A stretch of 64,000 bases of DNA. Origin: Catenaria anguillulae PL171. Lineage: Eukaryota > Blastocladiomycota > Blastocladiomycetes > Blastocladiales > Catenariaceae. The stretch covers positions 62,001 to 126,000 of the forward strand of contig MCFL01000021.1 in assembly GCA_002102555.1 (NCBI GenBank), given 5' to 3'. Below are positions 32,868 through 44,210 of the stretch, piece after piece. Numbering within the stretch: the stretch's first letter is position 1; each line of letters begins with the position of its first letter. A program made the translations under genes and the position numbers. The notes under the pieces were generated by a model that was given only the letters and a program-made list of their open reading frames with translations, searched no databases and was not told the DNA's origin.

Positions 32868-35800
32868 CTATACTCTCTCCTCCGGCTGAAATCGTGACAC
32901 TGTTGCAAACAAGACCAGCATGACAATCAAGGTCGGCGACGTCGCGACAGAAAAATCCGAGTTCCAAAATCGCACGAGATGCAGCCGCTCAAACCTTCGC
33001 TTTGACTCGCGGCGACGCCGCTGCTCTCTCTTTTCGGCCTCCTTTTCCTTGCTGCGTGATTTCGACTTTTTCTTTGTGCTTTGCTGCTGCGTCGAACTCT
33101 CGATGGCACGTGGCTCAAGTGCGGCGGTAGAGGCAGTGGTTGACAAACTCACATTCGAAGACTGCGGATCGGGCAAGCTGGCAGTGGACATGATCGATTC
33201 AGAATCTGTCCATTTGATGGACCTCACCGAGGTTGTCTGCCCGACGCCCGTCATGGACGCTGTCGGTGTCGCCAACGCGCCACCGCCACCACCACCGACT
33301 GGTCGCCCACCACGTTTACTCCGCCACTCTTCAAACTTTTTCTCTCTCTTCCTCCACACGCGCAGCAGCAGCTCATTGAACCGATGCACTTTGGATCCCA
33401 AAATCCACAGGACTGCAATCTGAGCAATGGCTGCACTCGCCGTAAGCCCCGCGAGAAGCGCCAGGCGATAGTTCCAGTTGGGCCGCTCGACGTGGAAATG
33501 CGCCTCGAGCGCAAACGCGGCAAACATGCTGATCATGGTTGCGATGCGCGCCACAAGACTGTGTTCTGTACGTGCGACCTGTTCGCGAAGCTCCTCAGTC
33601 CAGAGCGCCAGCAGTGGTGGGAGTGGCGCTGACGAGGGCGTGACGCCCGGTGTTGCGCTGGTTGGCGAAGAGACTTGGCGTGACTGTTGATGCTGTTGCT
33701 GTTGGAGCAGCGTGACCGATGGAAGAAGCGAGAGTGCGCTGGATTGGCATGGCGGATCACGGTTGGGTGGCGTGTGTAATGGGACTGAGCCAATACGGGG
33801 AAGGTTGTTGCGAATGGTGCTGATAGGGGATGGGGCTGGTTTGGACCCATGGCTCCAAGTGGGCGGTGAGCTGGGGGATTCCGGTAGCATGGGCGTTTGA
33901 GACGATGCAGTCGTGGAAAAGGACATGGAAGTGGCGAGAACGGGCTGAGTACGGCACACGTCAAGTGATTGTCAGTTCTTTACATGGTTTCGGATAACGA
34001 GTAGCAAGGTCGAATACCATTGATATGCTTGCGATCGACAACATCAACCCTCCTTCAGATACTGTCAGCCCATCACCATGCGGATCACCATGGCCTGAGG
34101 CGCCACTGTGGCCATCTTGCCGAGCTGCATCACTGGCGTGTGCAGATGCAGAGTGACCACCACCAGCCGGTGCTGTAATGGCTGGCGTCGAACCTGACGC
34201 GAACGAACCAGGCTTGCCGTGTCCTGCTGTGACGTCTCGCGGCTCTTGCCCCGGCGTTTCTACGCTTGCCTCTGTCGCCTGCGACTCTATTGCCACGTCT
34301 GAAAGACTGCATTCAGAAACGACGAGCTCGTGCTTAAGTGCACTGCCAGATCGCGAGCGTTGGGATCTCTGGCTTGTATTCCCTGCCGAGAGAGTTGATG
34401 GTGCGAGATGCAACGGCTGTTGGACCGGCACTGCCGAGCCTATTGGTGCAGCATGCGGTGGCGGAACTTCACTCGTTGTGATAGGGGAGTAGGGGTCAGA
34501 GAGGGTGAGCGGCGACAAGAGGCGAGATCCGCTCGATGGAAGCTGCGAAAATTCTAATTTCGGCGGCGACGATGGTGAAAGAGTTTGAGACGCCACTGGA
34601 GGCGACAGAGTCGCGGGCGTCGTGGGACTACTGGCGACGGCAGTCGCAATGATTGGCTGCGGTGCTTGCGGAGGACTGGTCCCCTTTGGCGAAGTCGGGG
34701 AAGAGCTTGACGGAATGGGATCCGAAAACGCCGCCAATGCCAGCTTATCATCAAACGGCAACTCGGCGGCGTACAGAGCGCCGACCGACACTTTGTTGGC
34801 GAGCCCGAAAACCATGTCGTTGACGATGCCACAATCGCGCATGGTCACGATGATAAAGTTGCTAACAGAGTACATGAGAAAAGTGTCTGAGGACGATACA
34901 CCGTCGAGCGAGAGAGTGGTAACGGTCAAATCTTCCAGCAACTACAAAAAACATTCAGGAATGACGTGACCAGGAACGTGTGGAGGGGGAGGGGGGCGAG
35001 AAAGGGGGCCATGTGAGACTTCACGAGGCGTAATCGAGGGAATAGGCAACCGGGGGCTGAGTCAGGCCAAGCGGCTTTTCTGGGCGATGAGGACGGTTGC
35101 ACACAGGTTGTTGCGGCGTCTGCGGCCTCGGCCGAGAATCGGGGGATGGGAAGTACCGCCACACCACCGGTGGTGTGGCGCTTTTAAGAGAGCATCGGGA
35201 AAGGTCCAACTTCCAACAGGTGAATGGACGTACACGATGACCAAAGACGAGCCACATGTCGCATGTTCCAAAGATCGACTTTGACAGATACTCGAGCAGC
35301 AGAACGCTTCCTCCGAGAATTGTCCTCGCTAGCGTCGTTCCAATCACACCCATGGTTGACCCTGATCCCAGCCACTTGGTAATCGTGTGTGAAATCTCGT
35401 CCAACGCACGGAAGGCATAGTAGGCAGCAAAGAAGAAGTAGACGAAATCAAAGTTTTGCCGAACGAGGTACAGCTGGCCACGCCGAGACACGATGTAGGT
35501 TTGGACAAAGTGTGAAAGAATGGCCAGCGACGTGCAAACAACGAGCAAAATCCCACCGTGTTCGTAGTGCAGTAGTACACTGGCCCAGGCACCAAAGGCC
35601 AGGAAGATGAAGTAAAAGACGACCGAACGAATGGGACGCTGAGAGCTCGATGCACGCTGAGAGTCGACTCGCATTTTGAATGCAAACGGGGAGAGCATGC
35701 AGATGGCGACAAACGAGACAAGCTCTAGAACCCGATGTGATTGATTTTTGAGTGCGCCTCGAGCTCCAATCGGTCAAGCAAAAAATGCAATTGCCATACC

Positions 35801-36436
35801 CCACCACTGATTTACAACAGATGGTCGAAGAACGCTAGGATTGTAGTCGCTGACCGTCCTTGCCGTAAACCCACGGGAAGCCGCAGAGATCACGGCCACG
35901 GAATGAATCAGCCTACCCAGCATCAACGCAAAGGCGCTCAACAGCCACACTATCCCAAATCGCGATGGTCTACCTCGCTTCCTGATCCACCGATTCACGT
36001 CAGCCACCAACCCAGTGCCATCCCCTCCACCCACTGAAGGCGCCCTCGGCAACGACTCATGCGAGGCAATCGCTTCCAAATTGATTGTACTGTCGGCCAC
36101 AACGCTCGTGGTCGCCTTGCTGATACAGGGAGGCACAGCATTGAAGATTCCCACGTTGAACACGAGCGAGAACGTTTGCTGTGCAAGGACGGCGCGGAAT
36201 GCCCAGGCGCCAGACTTGAAGGTGGCGAGCGCCACGTCAGCATAGCCTGCATTGGGTGACGCTGAGTTCGTAAAGTAGGCGCGCGTCAGCGTGAGCGAGT
36301 AGCACGCGCAGGTCGAAACCACGCAGGCGAGAGTTAGGAGAAACGCCGAGCGAGGGAAGCCGTGGAGTGGGAACCAGTTGATCCACGATGAACTGGACGA
36401 GGTGAAAGTCGCGGGACGGGTTGTTGCGGTTGGCAT
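32868..36436 (-). CDS. Multi-pass membrane protein D, paralogue of C
   Basis: Modelled as complement(join(32868..33944, 34018..34941, 35234..35724, 35800..36436)), 1042 residues, without any frame break. Introns are 73, 292 and 75 bp; the 292-bp one has donor GTACGT and is at the same place as the 66-bp intron of gene C, right after the (D/M)WLVFGHR motif. Hydrophobic helices follow the order seen in C: SAFLLTLACVVSTCACYSL near the N-terminus, FRAVLAQQTFSLVFNV, GIVWLLSAFALMLGRLI, LVSFVAICMLSPFAF, SVVFYFIFLAFGAWASVLL, and a C-terminal group including RIATMISMFAAFAL and LTASAAIAQIAVLWILGS. A long Pro/Ser-rich linker precedes the last group, and a strongly basic segment (KKKSKSRSKEKEAEKREQRR) sits before the final helix. 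The start at 36436 is favoured over an in-frame ATG at 36523 because the intervening sequence is AT-rich like a UTR. No known family is recognised. Confidence 0.72.
35157..35180. repeat. Perfect 24-bp palindrome inside the long intron of gene D
   Basis: CGCCACACCACC is followed immediately by its exact reverse complement GGTGGTGTGGCG, with no spacer. Pairing stops at both outer edges. It lies within the 292-bp intron at 34942..35233. A regulatory dimer site, a cruciform or an RNA hairpin are all possible. Confidence 0.85.
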
Positions 36437-39085
36437 GGTTCTGGCCAGTTTCGCGAGAATGAAATCATTTACACAGGAGAAAGATGCATAAAGTGTCTCT
36501 AATAAAGTCTTAAACGCTGTCATGAATCGATTTGTGCTCCTAGTAAGCAATACGCGAGTTCGATTTTGTAAGGTGGGAATTCATTTTGGACGCGTTGGTT
36601 GTTAGTTTGTGCCGTGCGGACAGAATCTACTCGACAGCCGCCACGAGCTTCATCCCTTTTCGGGGCCTGTGATGTAGGAGTGCGACGTGCTCGGCGTCAG
36701 CGTACACTGCGCACACGCATCCCAAGACTGCCGTGTCTGCTCCATTCAAAGTACTCACCACCGTGTTTGCACTTGCCTTTGCTGTGCCAAACAGACCTGG
36801 TCGACGTGTTCGCCAACCTTCGTCTCGACTTCCAAGCCTTGCTTTCCCAGCCCAGACGTTTCTCAAAGGCTTCTCTGTCATTCCCGTCCTTTGTCTGGCG
36901 CATTGCTGCCTTTCCACACTCGTCATTGGCAAATTCAAGCCAAGGAAAGCCTCGCCATCGCTCAATCTGGTTTCTTGGTTAACGTGACTGTCGTCCAACC
37001 AGTTGTCGCCATTTCAAGCGCTCTCCTTGGCCGCTGACTCATTTCCATGTCTGAGGACTCGGTCGTGCAAAACTGTGGAGCTGTCGTCACTTGTTGGGGC
37101 CTCCAGCAGTTCCAACTGTGCAGCTACCACACATTTCCACGTGGTTGGTTGCTCTGTTGTCTGTGACTCCTTGCCTTTCCTTGGTTGTGGTTGCATTCTC
37201 TGTTGAAACCAGAGGCAGTACGGGCAGCATCAAGTGCAGTGCCATTACCCAGAGTCTTGCGTTGAGACAGTTTCCCCGAGCTAGGCGCGGGAAAACCACC
37301 AAATACACTCTTGACTTTCTGCGTCCTTGAGTTGCCGCATGTCGATGGCCTGTGATGGAGAACTAGGATGGAGAACTCGAGTTTTCGAGCGGAAAACGAA
37401 AAGTAGCTGTGCGCTGCATGAAGGCGCCAGCGTCACAGCCGCACCGCCTCGGTGGAATCGTTGCTTGGTTTGCAACACTTCGTCAGCCCAAGGCAGGGTG
37501 CTGTACGGATGACGGTCCCTCGATCACTTTGGTCGTCCCACAAGATTTGTTTGCTGCCTTCTGACACTGACACACACGGACATTATTGATGCGACGCAGC
37601 CAAGGTGGAACATTACCGGATACAATGGCCACTTTTTCACTATTTCCAATAGCGCCTTTTTTTGTTCAAGACAAAATTGAGGAGTCTCTCCCCATAGCCA
37701 TAGCATCCATCTAAAGTGTGAGCGGTGACGATCACATCCACCCGCGCCCCTTTCGCTTTGCTTCACAAACTGCAAAACGGTTCCTCTTGATCGGCGAGGA
37801 CACAATGGAGCACAGAATCCGCCTCTTTCGCCCAGTCCGCCTGATGCACCAACCGCCGAAATAATGCTGGCACTGTTGGTAGGGTAGTTTGCCGCCACTC
37901 TTTGACACACATGGCACAGAGTGTTCGCGACCTGTGCGTGTGTTCACTCGTTGTTTTGCTGACTTGGCTCCATCATCTCTGCACTGCACTGATTGCTCGC
38001 TACCCAACGCAACCCGCCCACCACCACCGCCATTTGGTACTCGGAGCATTTGCACCGACAGTGCTCGCTTATCCTGTCCCGATCACCAGTCGAGTTTGGC
38101 CTCGCATCGCCCCTCCTGCGCTTGTTACGCTGTTTTTTCCCCTCCCCCCCCCGTTTCCGTTCCCGAGGCAGGCTGACTGCGATTGCCCATTGCGGATCAT
38201 TATCGCGCTTTGCCCAAGCAAGTCTTGCGTCTACCGTGTCCGACGTATCGAGCCGGTCCACTCTACATCTCTCTCTTTCTTCTTTTCCAAGACCTGGTTC
38301 TGTCATCCCTGGAACACGAGCGACTCAAGCCCAAGCCAAGCGAACGGCCCGTCGGTCATCAACAACCCAAGAAGGATCAACATACCCAGCTATCTATTCT
38401 GTGTGAGTCGTATTCAAATTCTGTCTGACTTGCCCGAGTCCCGAGTCTCACGTCCCGTGCCGATTCTTGCGCATTCACCGTAGCCATTTCCGGGCTCGCT
38501 TCGTTGCCTCATTCTCCGAGTCAGCCGGCTCTTTGCCATCCTCGTCCATAATCCATTTTCCCTTCGATCATTTTCCGAACTCATCGGTGTCGTTTGCACC
38601 GGGATTCGCTTCACCTCAAAACCCATTTTCTCATTCTTTCCCTGTTATTTTTTTTTTCTCTCAACTCATTTTGTCGCCCGAGTAACCGTTTCCATTGCTC
38701 ACCGTGGTTGCAGTTTTGGACTGTTGGACTGGATCGGTTCTCGCGCCTACCTCCGCCGCTCTCCTCATACCCGCCCTCTGTGCACTGCACTCACTTGATT
38801 TGCATTTTGCATCGGCATTTGCATTCACCGTCCGTCCAAGGTGCGTCCTCTGCTTGCACTTGTGGGCGGCATTCCCATTGCGGGCGAGAAGGTGACGGTC
38901 TGCAGAGTTTGGTTCATTGCAGGTGGAAAAGTGCATTCACTCGTCAAGCCCATTGAAGCCCAAGGTGACGTGCCATCGTGACGCCGCTGGCCGAGTTGAA
39001 GTGCTTGCCACCCATTACACGATTACAGCCATCAGTCCGTCCAAGTTCCGAGCCTGATTCCACGGCAGCCGCCCACGTTCTGGCC
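36437..39085. other. Long noncoding leader region upstream of the KH+SAM gene
   Basis: This 2.65-kb region is the shared 5' side of gene D (minus) and the KH+SAM gene (plus). From about 36600 to 38900 it is rich in C and T on the plus strand (TTTCC, CTTTT and CCCCTCC runs). An acceptor-like TTCATTGCAG lies at 38912-38921, so part of it may be 5' UTR introns. No conserved protein is readable. Confidence 0.5.
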
Positions 39086-42000
39086 ATGTACTCGTCCCAC
39101 TCTGGCGCAGGCGGCGGTCCCAATGCCGGCCAAGCCCATTCCGCCGCCAACTCTGGCGGCCACGGCCCACCATCATTACATCAAGGCCATCCACACCAGC
39201 AGCAAGCGCAGACTCAAGGCCACTTTGCGCAATCGCATCCGCACCCGCCACCGCACCCGTCCATGCACCCGCATCATCAGCACGCGATGGGGCATGCGGT
39301 CGGGCCAGCACCCGGACCATCACCGCCTGCAAGTAGCTTGGGCCATGGATACCACGGCCAAGGCCAAGGGCTCCAGGGCCAGAGCCAGAGCCAAGCATCA
39401 TATAGCCATCAGCTTCAGCAGCAACAACAGCAGCATCAGATACCCCATCACCTCGCTGCAGCCATGGCTACTGGCTCGGGCTCATCCGCAGGCCCCGCCT
39501 CATCCGCTAACTCTGCTCACCACAATCACCACCATCAGCAGCATCAGCAGCAACAGCAGCATCCATTCTTTCTGCAACAGCCACCATCGAGTCATGGCCA
39601 CAACCAGTTTCTCGGCTTCCCGTCGTCCATGTCTGCCCCTGGCCACCATCAAATGGGCCAAGGCATCTCGTCGACCGGCTCGCCAGCGCCGTCTCTAACC
39701 GGTTCCGACTCTGGCATGATGCACGTTACTTCTACATCGGCGGCCGCGGCAACCGCAGCTTCTTCTCAGCAAGGCTTGTCCACGGCCCACTTGCATCATC
39801 ACCATGCTTCCTCAGCATCGCCCATTCCCCAGGGGCAGTTGGCGAGCTCGGGCGTCACCTCAACCTCATCGACCCCTCCGCCGCTCCCCTCTATACCTAC
39901 TACTGCCACTTCTTCTACCACGACTGCAGTCACATCATCGTCGTCAGCGGCAGCTCCTGCACCTTCGCTCCCGCCACCCACAGCTGCAACCGTGTACCTT
40001 GCGCTGCCCTTCCCGCGCGCACCGGGCGGCTCCGGCCGTGCTCTGTCCGCAGCCAATGTGACCCCAACACCCACGCCCACGGGCGCGCCCAACGCAGGAT
40101 CCATGCTGCTCCTCGACGAATACCGCGACGTCTGCGACGCCACCAGCCGCGCTACGGGTTCGTCCGTGTCATTGATGCTCCCGCATGGCCTTTCCGGTTC
40201 ACCCGGGCTTGGGCCGGGCTCGCCTCCTCTCACGGGTGGTGGGTCGGGCCAGTCCTCGCCGCTCATTGTCCACCAACAACGTGCGCAGTCGGCCACATCG
40301 CCGACAGTCACCAACACGCCTGGCCCAGGCAGCGTGCATCCGCCCGAACCGTATACGGCCGCCATTCGCGCGCCGTCGATGGACGCGGCCTTGCGAGCGC
40401 GCGCCCAATTGCTTGCCATCAACCCGGCCAAAACGTCGGCTATTGTGCGCGTCAACCGCCATTTGCTGCTGACCGAATCGGGCGAAATGCGTGCGGCCAT
40501 CAGGCAAGACGTGGCGTCCATTCAAGGCGCGACCGCCACACAAATCACCGTCTTGGGCGAGGTGCCGTCCATGCTGCGGCCACCGCCGGGAATTCCCGCT
40601 GAAAACACGGCCGTGGAGATTTCGGGCGCGCGCGAGGCCGTGTACGCGGCACGAATCCAGTTGCTTGTTGCGCTGGATGCGCACGCCGGGTTGCACGTGG
40701 ATGGGTCGCTGGATTTGGACCCAAAGTGCCATTACGTCGTAGCCGGGCGCAAGGCCGCAGATTTGCACCACATTATGCGCACGACGAACACAAACATTTA
40801 CTTGCCGTCGCCGTTTGCCGCGCATGCCCAGGTCCCGTACACGTCGCCTGTCGGCTGGGAGAACCAGTTGCGTCCCGGCCAAGGTAGGATATTCATCACG
40901 GGCGAACAGGGCAGGGTGGTCCAAGCAAGGGAAATGATGTTGCGTGCTGCGAGTGCAAAGAAGTTTATGTCCCGGCCGTTGACGGTGTTGCCGAGGAAGT
41001 TGGATTGGATGTTGACGCATCGCAAGGACTTGGTGTTGCGTTTCATGTACGACAATGGTACGCTCACTCGTGTTTTGTCGTGTTCTCACTCGTGACGCTG
41101 CTTGATTGTTGACTTGAAACCCTCTCGAATGGTAGGCACGTTTATTGCGTTCCCGCCCCTTGGCTCTGGCCAAACGCTCGTCACCGTGTATGGTGACAAC
41201 ACCGTCGCCATTAACCGCACCCTCGAGTCTGTTGCCCGGCTCGCCTGTGACTTTTACACTGCCGAGCTACGCTTGCTTCCAGCCCCGTCCATGATGCTCC
41301 CCGCCGGGTACCGCAGCCCAATTGTCGCGCCCGGCGCTTTTGCGCCTGCAGCCTACGGCCCGACGGGGCCCTCGAGTGGGTCCGCCACATCCCCAAGCGC
41401 GGCCACGGGTCCCGTTCCCGGCGGCGGGGCAGCTGCTGCAGGTATGGCCATGGCACCTCCCTTGTCGCCACAGGCCGCTGCGGCATTTGCAGCCGTCCTT
41501 GCACAAGCCGCTCAGGCGTTTGAAACCGAGATTGTGCTCACGTCGGACGGGGTCGTGGAAATGTACGGGTCCGACCTGGGCGTTGCCGAGTCCTTCAAGG
41601 CGGCCGCCAGGACAGAGTGGGTTGCGCGCGCGCCGAGGCACTCAAGTTCCGTGTCGAGCTCGATATTCGCCACAAGGAGTTTATTTCCGGCAAAAAGAAT
41701 GGTAAGATCAACAAGATCATCAAGGCGTCGGATGCGAGCGTCGTGTTTGACGACTGGAACGAGATCAACATGGTGATTGACGTCGCATCACCGTTCCCGG
41801 ATCGTGCACTGAAGGGTTTGCCTTGCTCAAGGATGAGCTGCCCGCCGAAATCTCGTTCCATGTGCCCGAGGTCCATCACAAGCGCATCATTGGCGTTGGC
41901 GGCAAGAACATTCAGCGCATCATGAAAAAGTTTGGCGTGTTTGTCAAGTTTGCCAATGCCGACGAGCACGCCGCTCAAGGCGGGTACTTTGACAATGACG

Positions 42001-44210
42001 ACAATGTGATCGCGCGTACGCCCAGCAAGAATGCAAACAACTTGGTTCCGCTCAAGGCCGCCATTCTCGAGTGTGCGGCCATGCCGCCGGCGCCCATGTT
42101 GGGCGGGGCGGGCCAGCATGCACAGGCGGCGGCGCGGCCGCGGCGGCAGCTGCAGTTGCCTTGGCGACCATGGAACCGTTACACTACCTGACGTCGGTGC
42201 CCATTCGTCATCACCGGTGGCTGGCAAGCACCGTACCGGGTATTGAGGCGGCGGCCGTGGTCACGATCCGAATGCCGAACCGCGAAACGGGCAATGACGA
42301 GGTCATGATTACCGGCCACGAGCCCAATGTGCATTTGGCGTTGAATTTGGTGGCCGAGTGCACACCCGAGGTGTACATGGTACCTGTGGTCAAGCGCACG
42401 CCAGCGTTTTTGGCGGCCATTCGCGCGCAGTCGTGGCGCGATTTGGTCGTGGAGCCCGCCAAGCATCAGTTTGATGTTGATCTGGTGTACGTCGATGGAC
42501 TCCCGAACCCCCAGCTGAAATGGAGCAACAGCAACAGGTCGGTTCGCCAACGTCTGCTTCGGATGCAACGTCGCCCAAGCCGTCGTCGTCGGGCCAGCGC
42601 AAATCACCCACACCCCCGTCCACGTCCACATCGACTGCCCACGATGACCTCCCTCCCTCGGGCGCCTTCTTGTCGTCAAGTGTCCGCGCAAGGCCGTCAA
42701 GCACCTCGCTCAAGCCCACGATCTCATCCTGTCGTACCTTAGCGAACACAATGTGGCCGATGCGTTCCAGTTCCCGCCACCCCCGCCATCCATGCCCGAA
42801 GCGGCCGCGGCTCTGGCCGATGAGCAACAGCAGCAGCAGCACATGATGCAGCAGCAGTACTCCCCGCCCATGTACGCACCTCATGCCGCTGGGCTGGCCC
42901 AACCGTACCAACAGCAGCAGCAACCGCCGTTTGCTGGTGGTGGATCGCCCTTCATGCATCAACAGCAACTGCCCATGCCGCCGCCAGGACCCCAGAACAT
43001 GCATCCGCACCCGTTGCCCGCGCCCCATTTGCATGCCCCATTGCAGCGATCGGGATCGGCGCCGTTGGTCGACTCGGCGTTCAGGCACTTCAATTCCAAG
43101 CTCTTTTCGGCCGTGTCCATGGCCGATACGCTCAGCGGTGGCGTTGCTGGGCCAAGTCCCGGTCCCGTTGCATTCAACAACACGGGTGGCTCGGGCGGCG
43201 GTGGTGCCATGACAAGCCGTGCGCTCGGATTCCCGCCCTCCACGCCCTCGTTGCGCGACATTTTCGACAACCCCGGTGCCGGCTCCTCATCGTCAGCGGC
43301 TGCTGCAAACATGTACCACAGCGGAACCATGTCGCCACTTCGCCGGGCCGCGTCCGAGCTGACGCCCGCCGAGGCGTATGCACAAATGATCTCGCCCACA
43401 ACCGCCGCCGAGTTGCCGTTCCTGGTGCCCGATCCTTGGTCGGCCGCTGGGTTTCATCAGCATCAGCAGCAGCAGGCAGCCATGTATGGCCGTCACCCAA
43501 ACGCTGGTGGACATGGCGGGTCACCGCCGCTGCCGCCGACGGGTGGTGAGATGGACGCCTATGGTAGCATGCAACAGCAACAGCCGCATCAGCAGCAGCA
43601 ACAGTCCTCTGGCATTCTCGCTCCGCGCGGTATCTTTGAACTTGGGTCGCTCATGGACTCGTTGCCGCAAGGTGGTGGCCGCAGCCCGCCCACCGCGCCC
43701 GCTCGGCCGTCGGCAAAGTCACCCTCGCCATTGCAAGTGATTGTCAACCAGGATGTGCTTGCGACGTCGCCACCTACGCCGCTGTCGCTAACCACGTCGG
43801 CTGCTGCAGGACCCGCATCGGCCAGCTTGCCGCCCACACCCTTCACGCCTGGCCCGACATCGCCCGGGATGGCGCCGACGGACCTGAGTCCCGCACAGGT
43901 GCAAGAAGTGTTAACGAGTGCCAATCCGATCGGTACACTATGCCGTGCACTACGGCTGGACGAAAAGTACGAGGCCATGTTGCGAGAGCAAGAGATTGAT
44001 TTGGATGTGCTGCTGAGTATGACGGATGCAGAGCTGCGCGAGTTGGGTGTGGTGGCGTTTGGGCCCAGGAAAAAATTGGTGGCGGCGATTCAGGAGTTGG
44101 TGCGCGCGGTGCAACGTACGATTGATTTCTTTTCCTTTCCTTTCTTGTTTGGTTTGTCTGGGTGCTGACAGGTTTTTCTTTGCGCTGTTCCGGACACAGA
44201 CCGCGGATAG
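39086..44210 (+). CDS. Bicaudal-C/Khd4-like multi-KH and SAM RNA-binding protein (five apparent frameshifts)
   Basis: Modelled as join(39086..41057, 41136..44115, 44200..44210) with five missing bases in exon 2, about 1655 residues. The first ATG in frame opens a 300-residue Gln/His/Ser-rich region. KH-type units follow: VNRHLLLTES...QITVLGE, HYVVAGRKAADLHHIMR, LRFMYDNGTFIAFPPLGSG with LVTVYGDN, EALKFRVELDIRHKEFISGK, and a classical KH, HKRIIGVGGKNIQRIMKKFG, with an intact GXXG loop. A SAM domain closes the protein (LCRALRLDEKYEAML, EQEIDLDVLLSMTDAELREL, GPRKKLVAAIQ). This order is that of Bicaudal-C and fungal Khd4-type proteins, which bind mRNA and control translation or stability. Frame breaks lie near 41628, 41797, 42135, 42510 and 42666. 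The last intron and the 11-nt final exon are less sure; reading through would give a stop at 44166-44168. Confidence 0.84.

Noticed and set aside
35021-35233. Read-through of gene D exon past (M)WLVFGHR to a stop at 35021
   Set aside because: The conserved intron position in paralogue C, the GTACGT donor and the direct continuation LLEDLTVT argue for splicing here.
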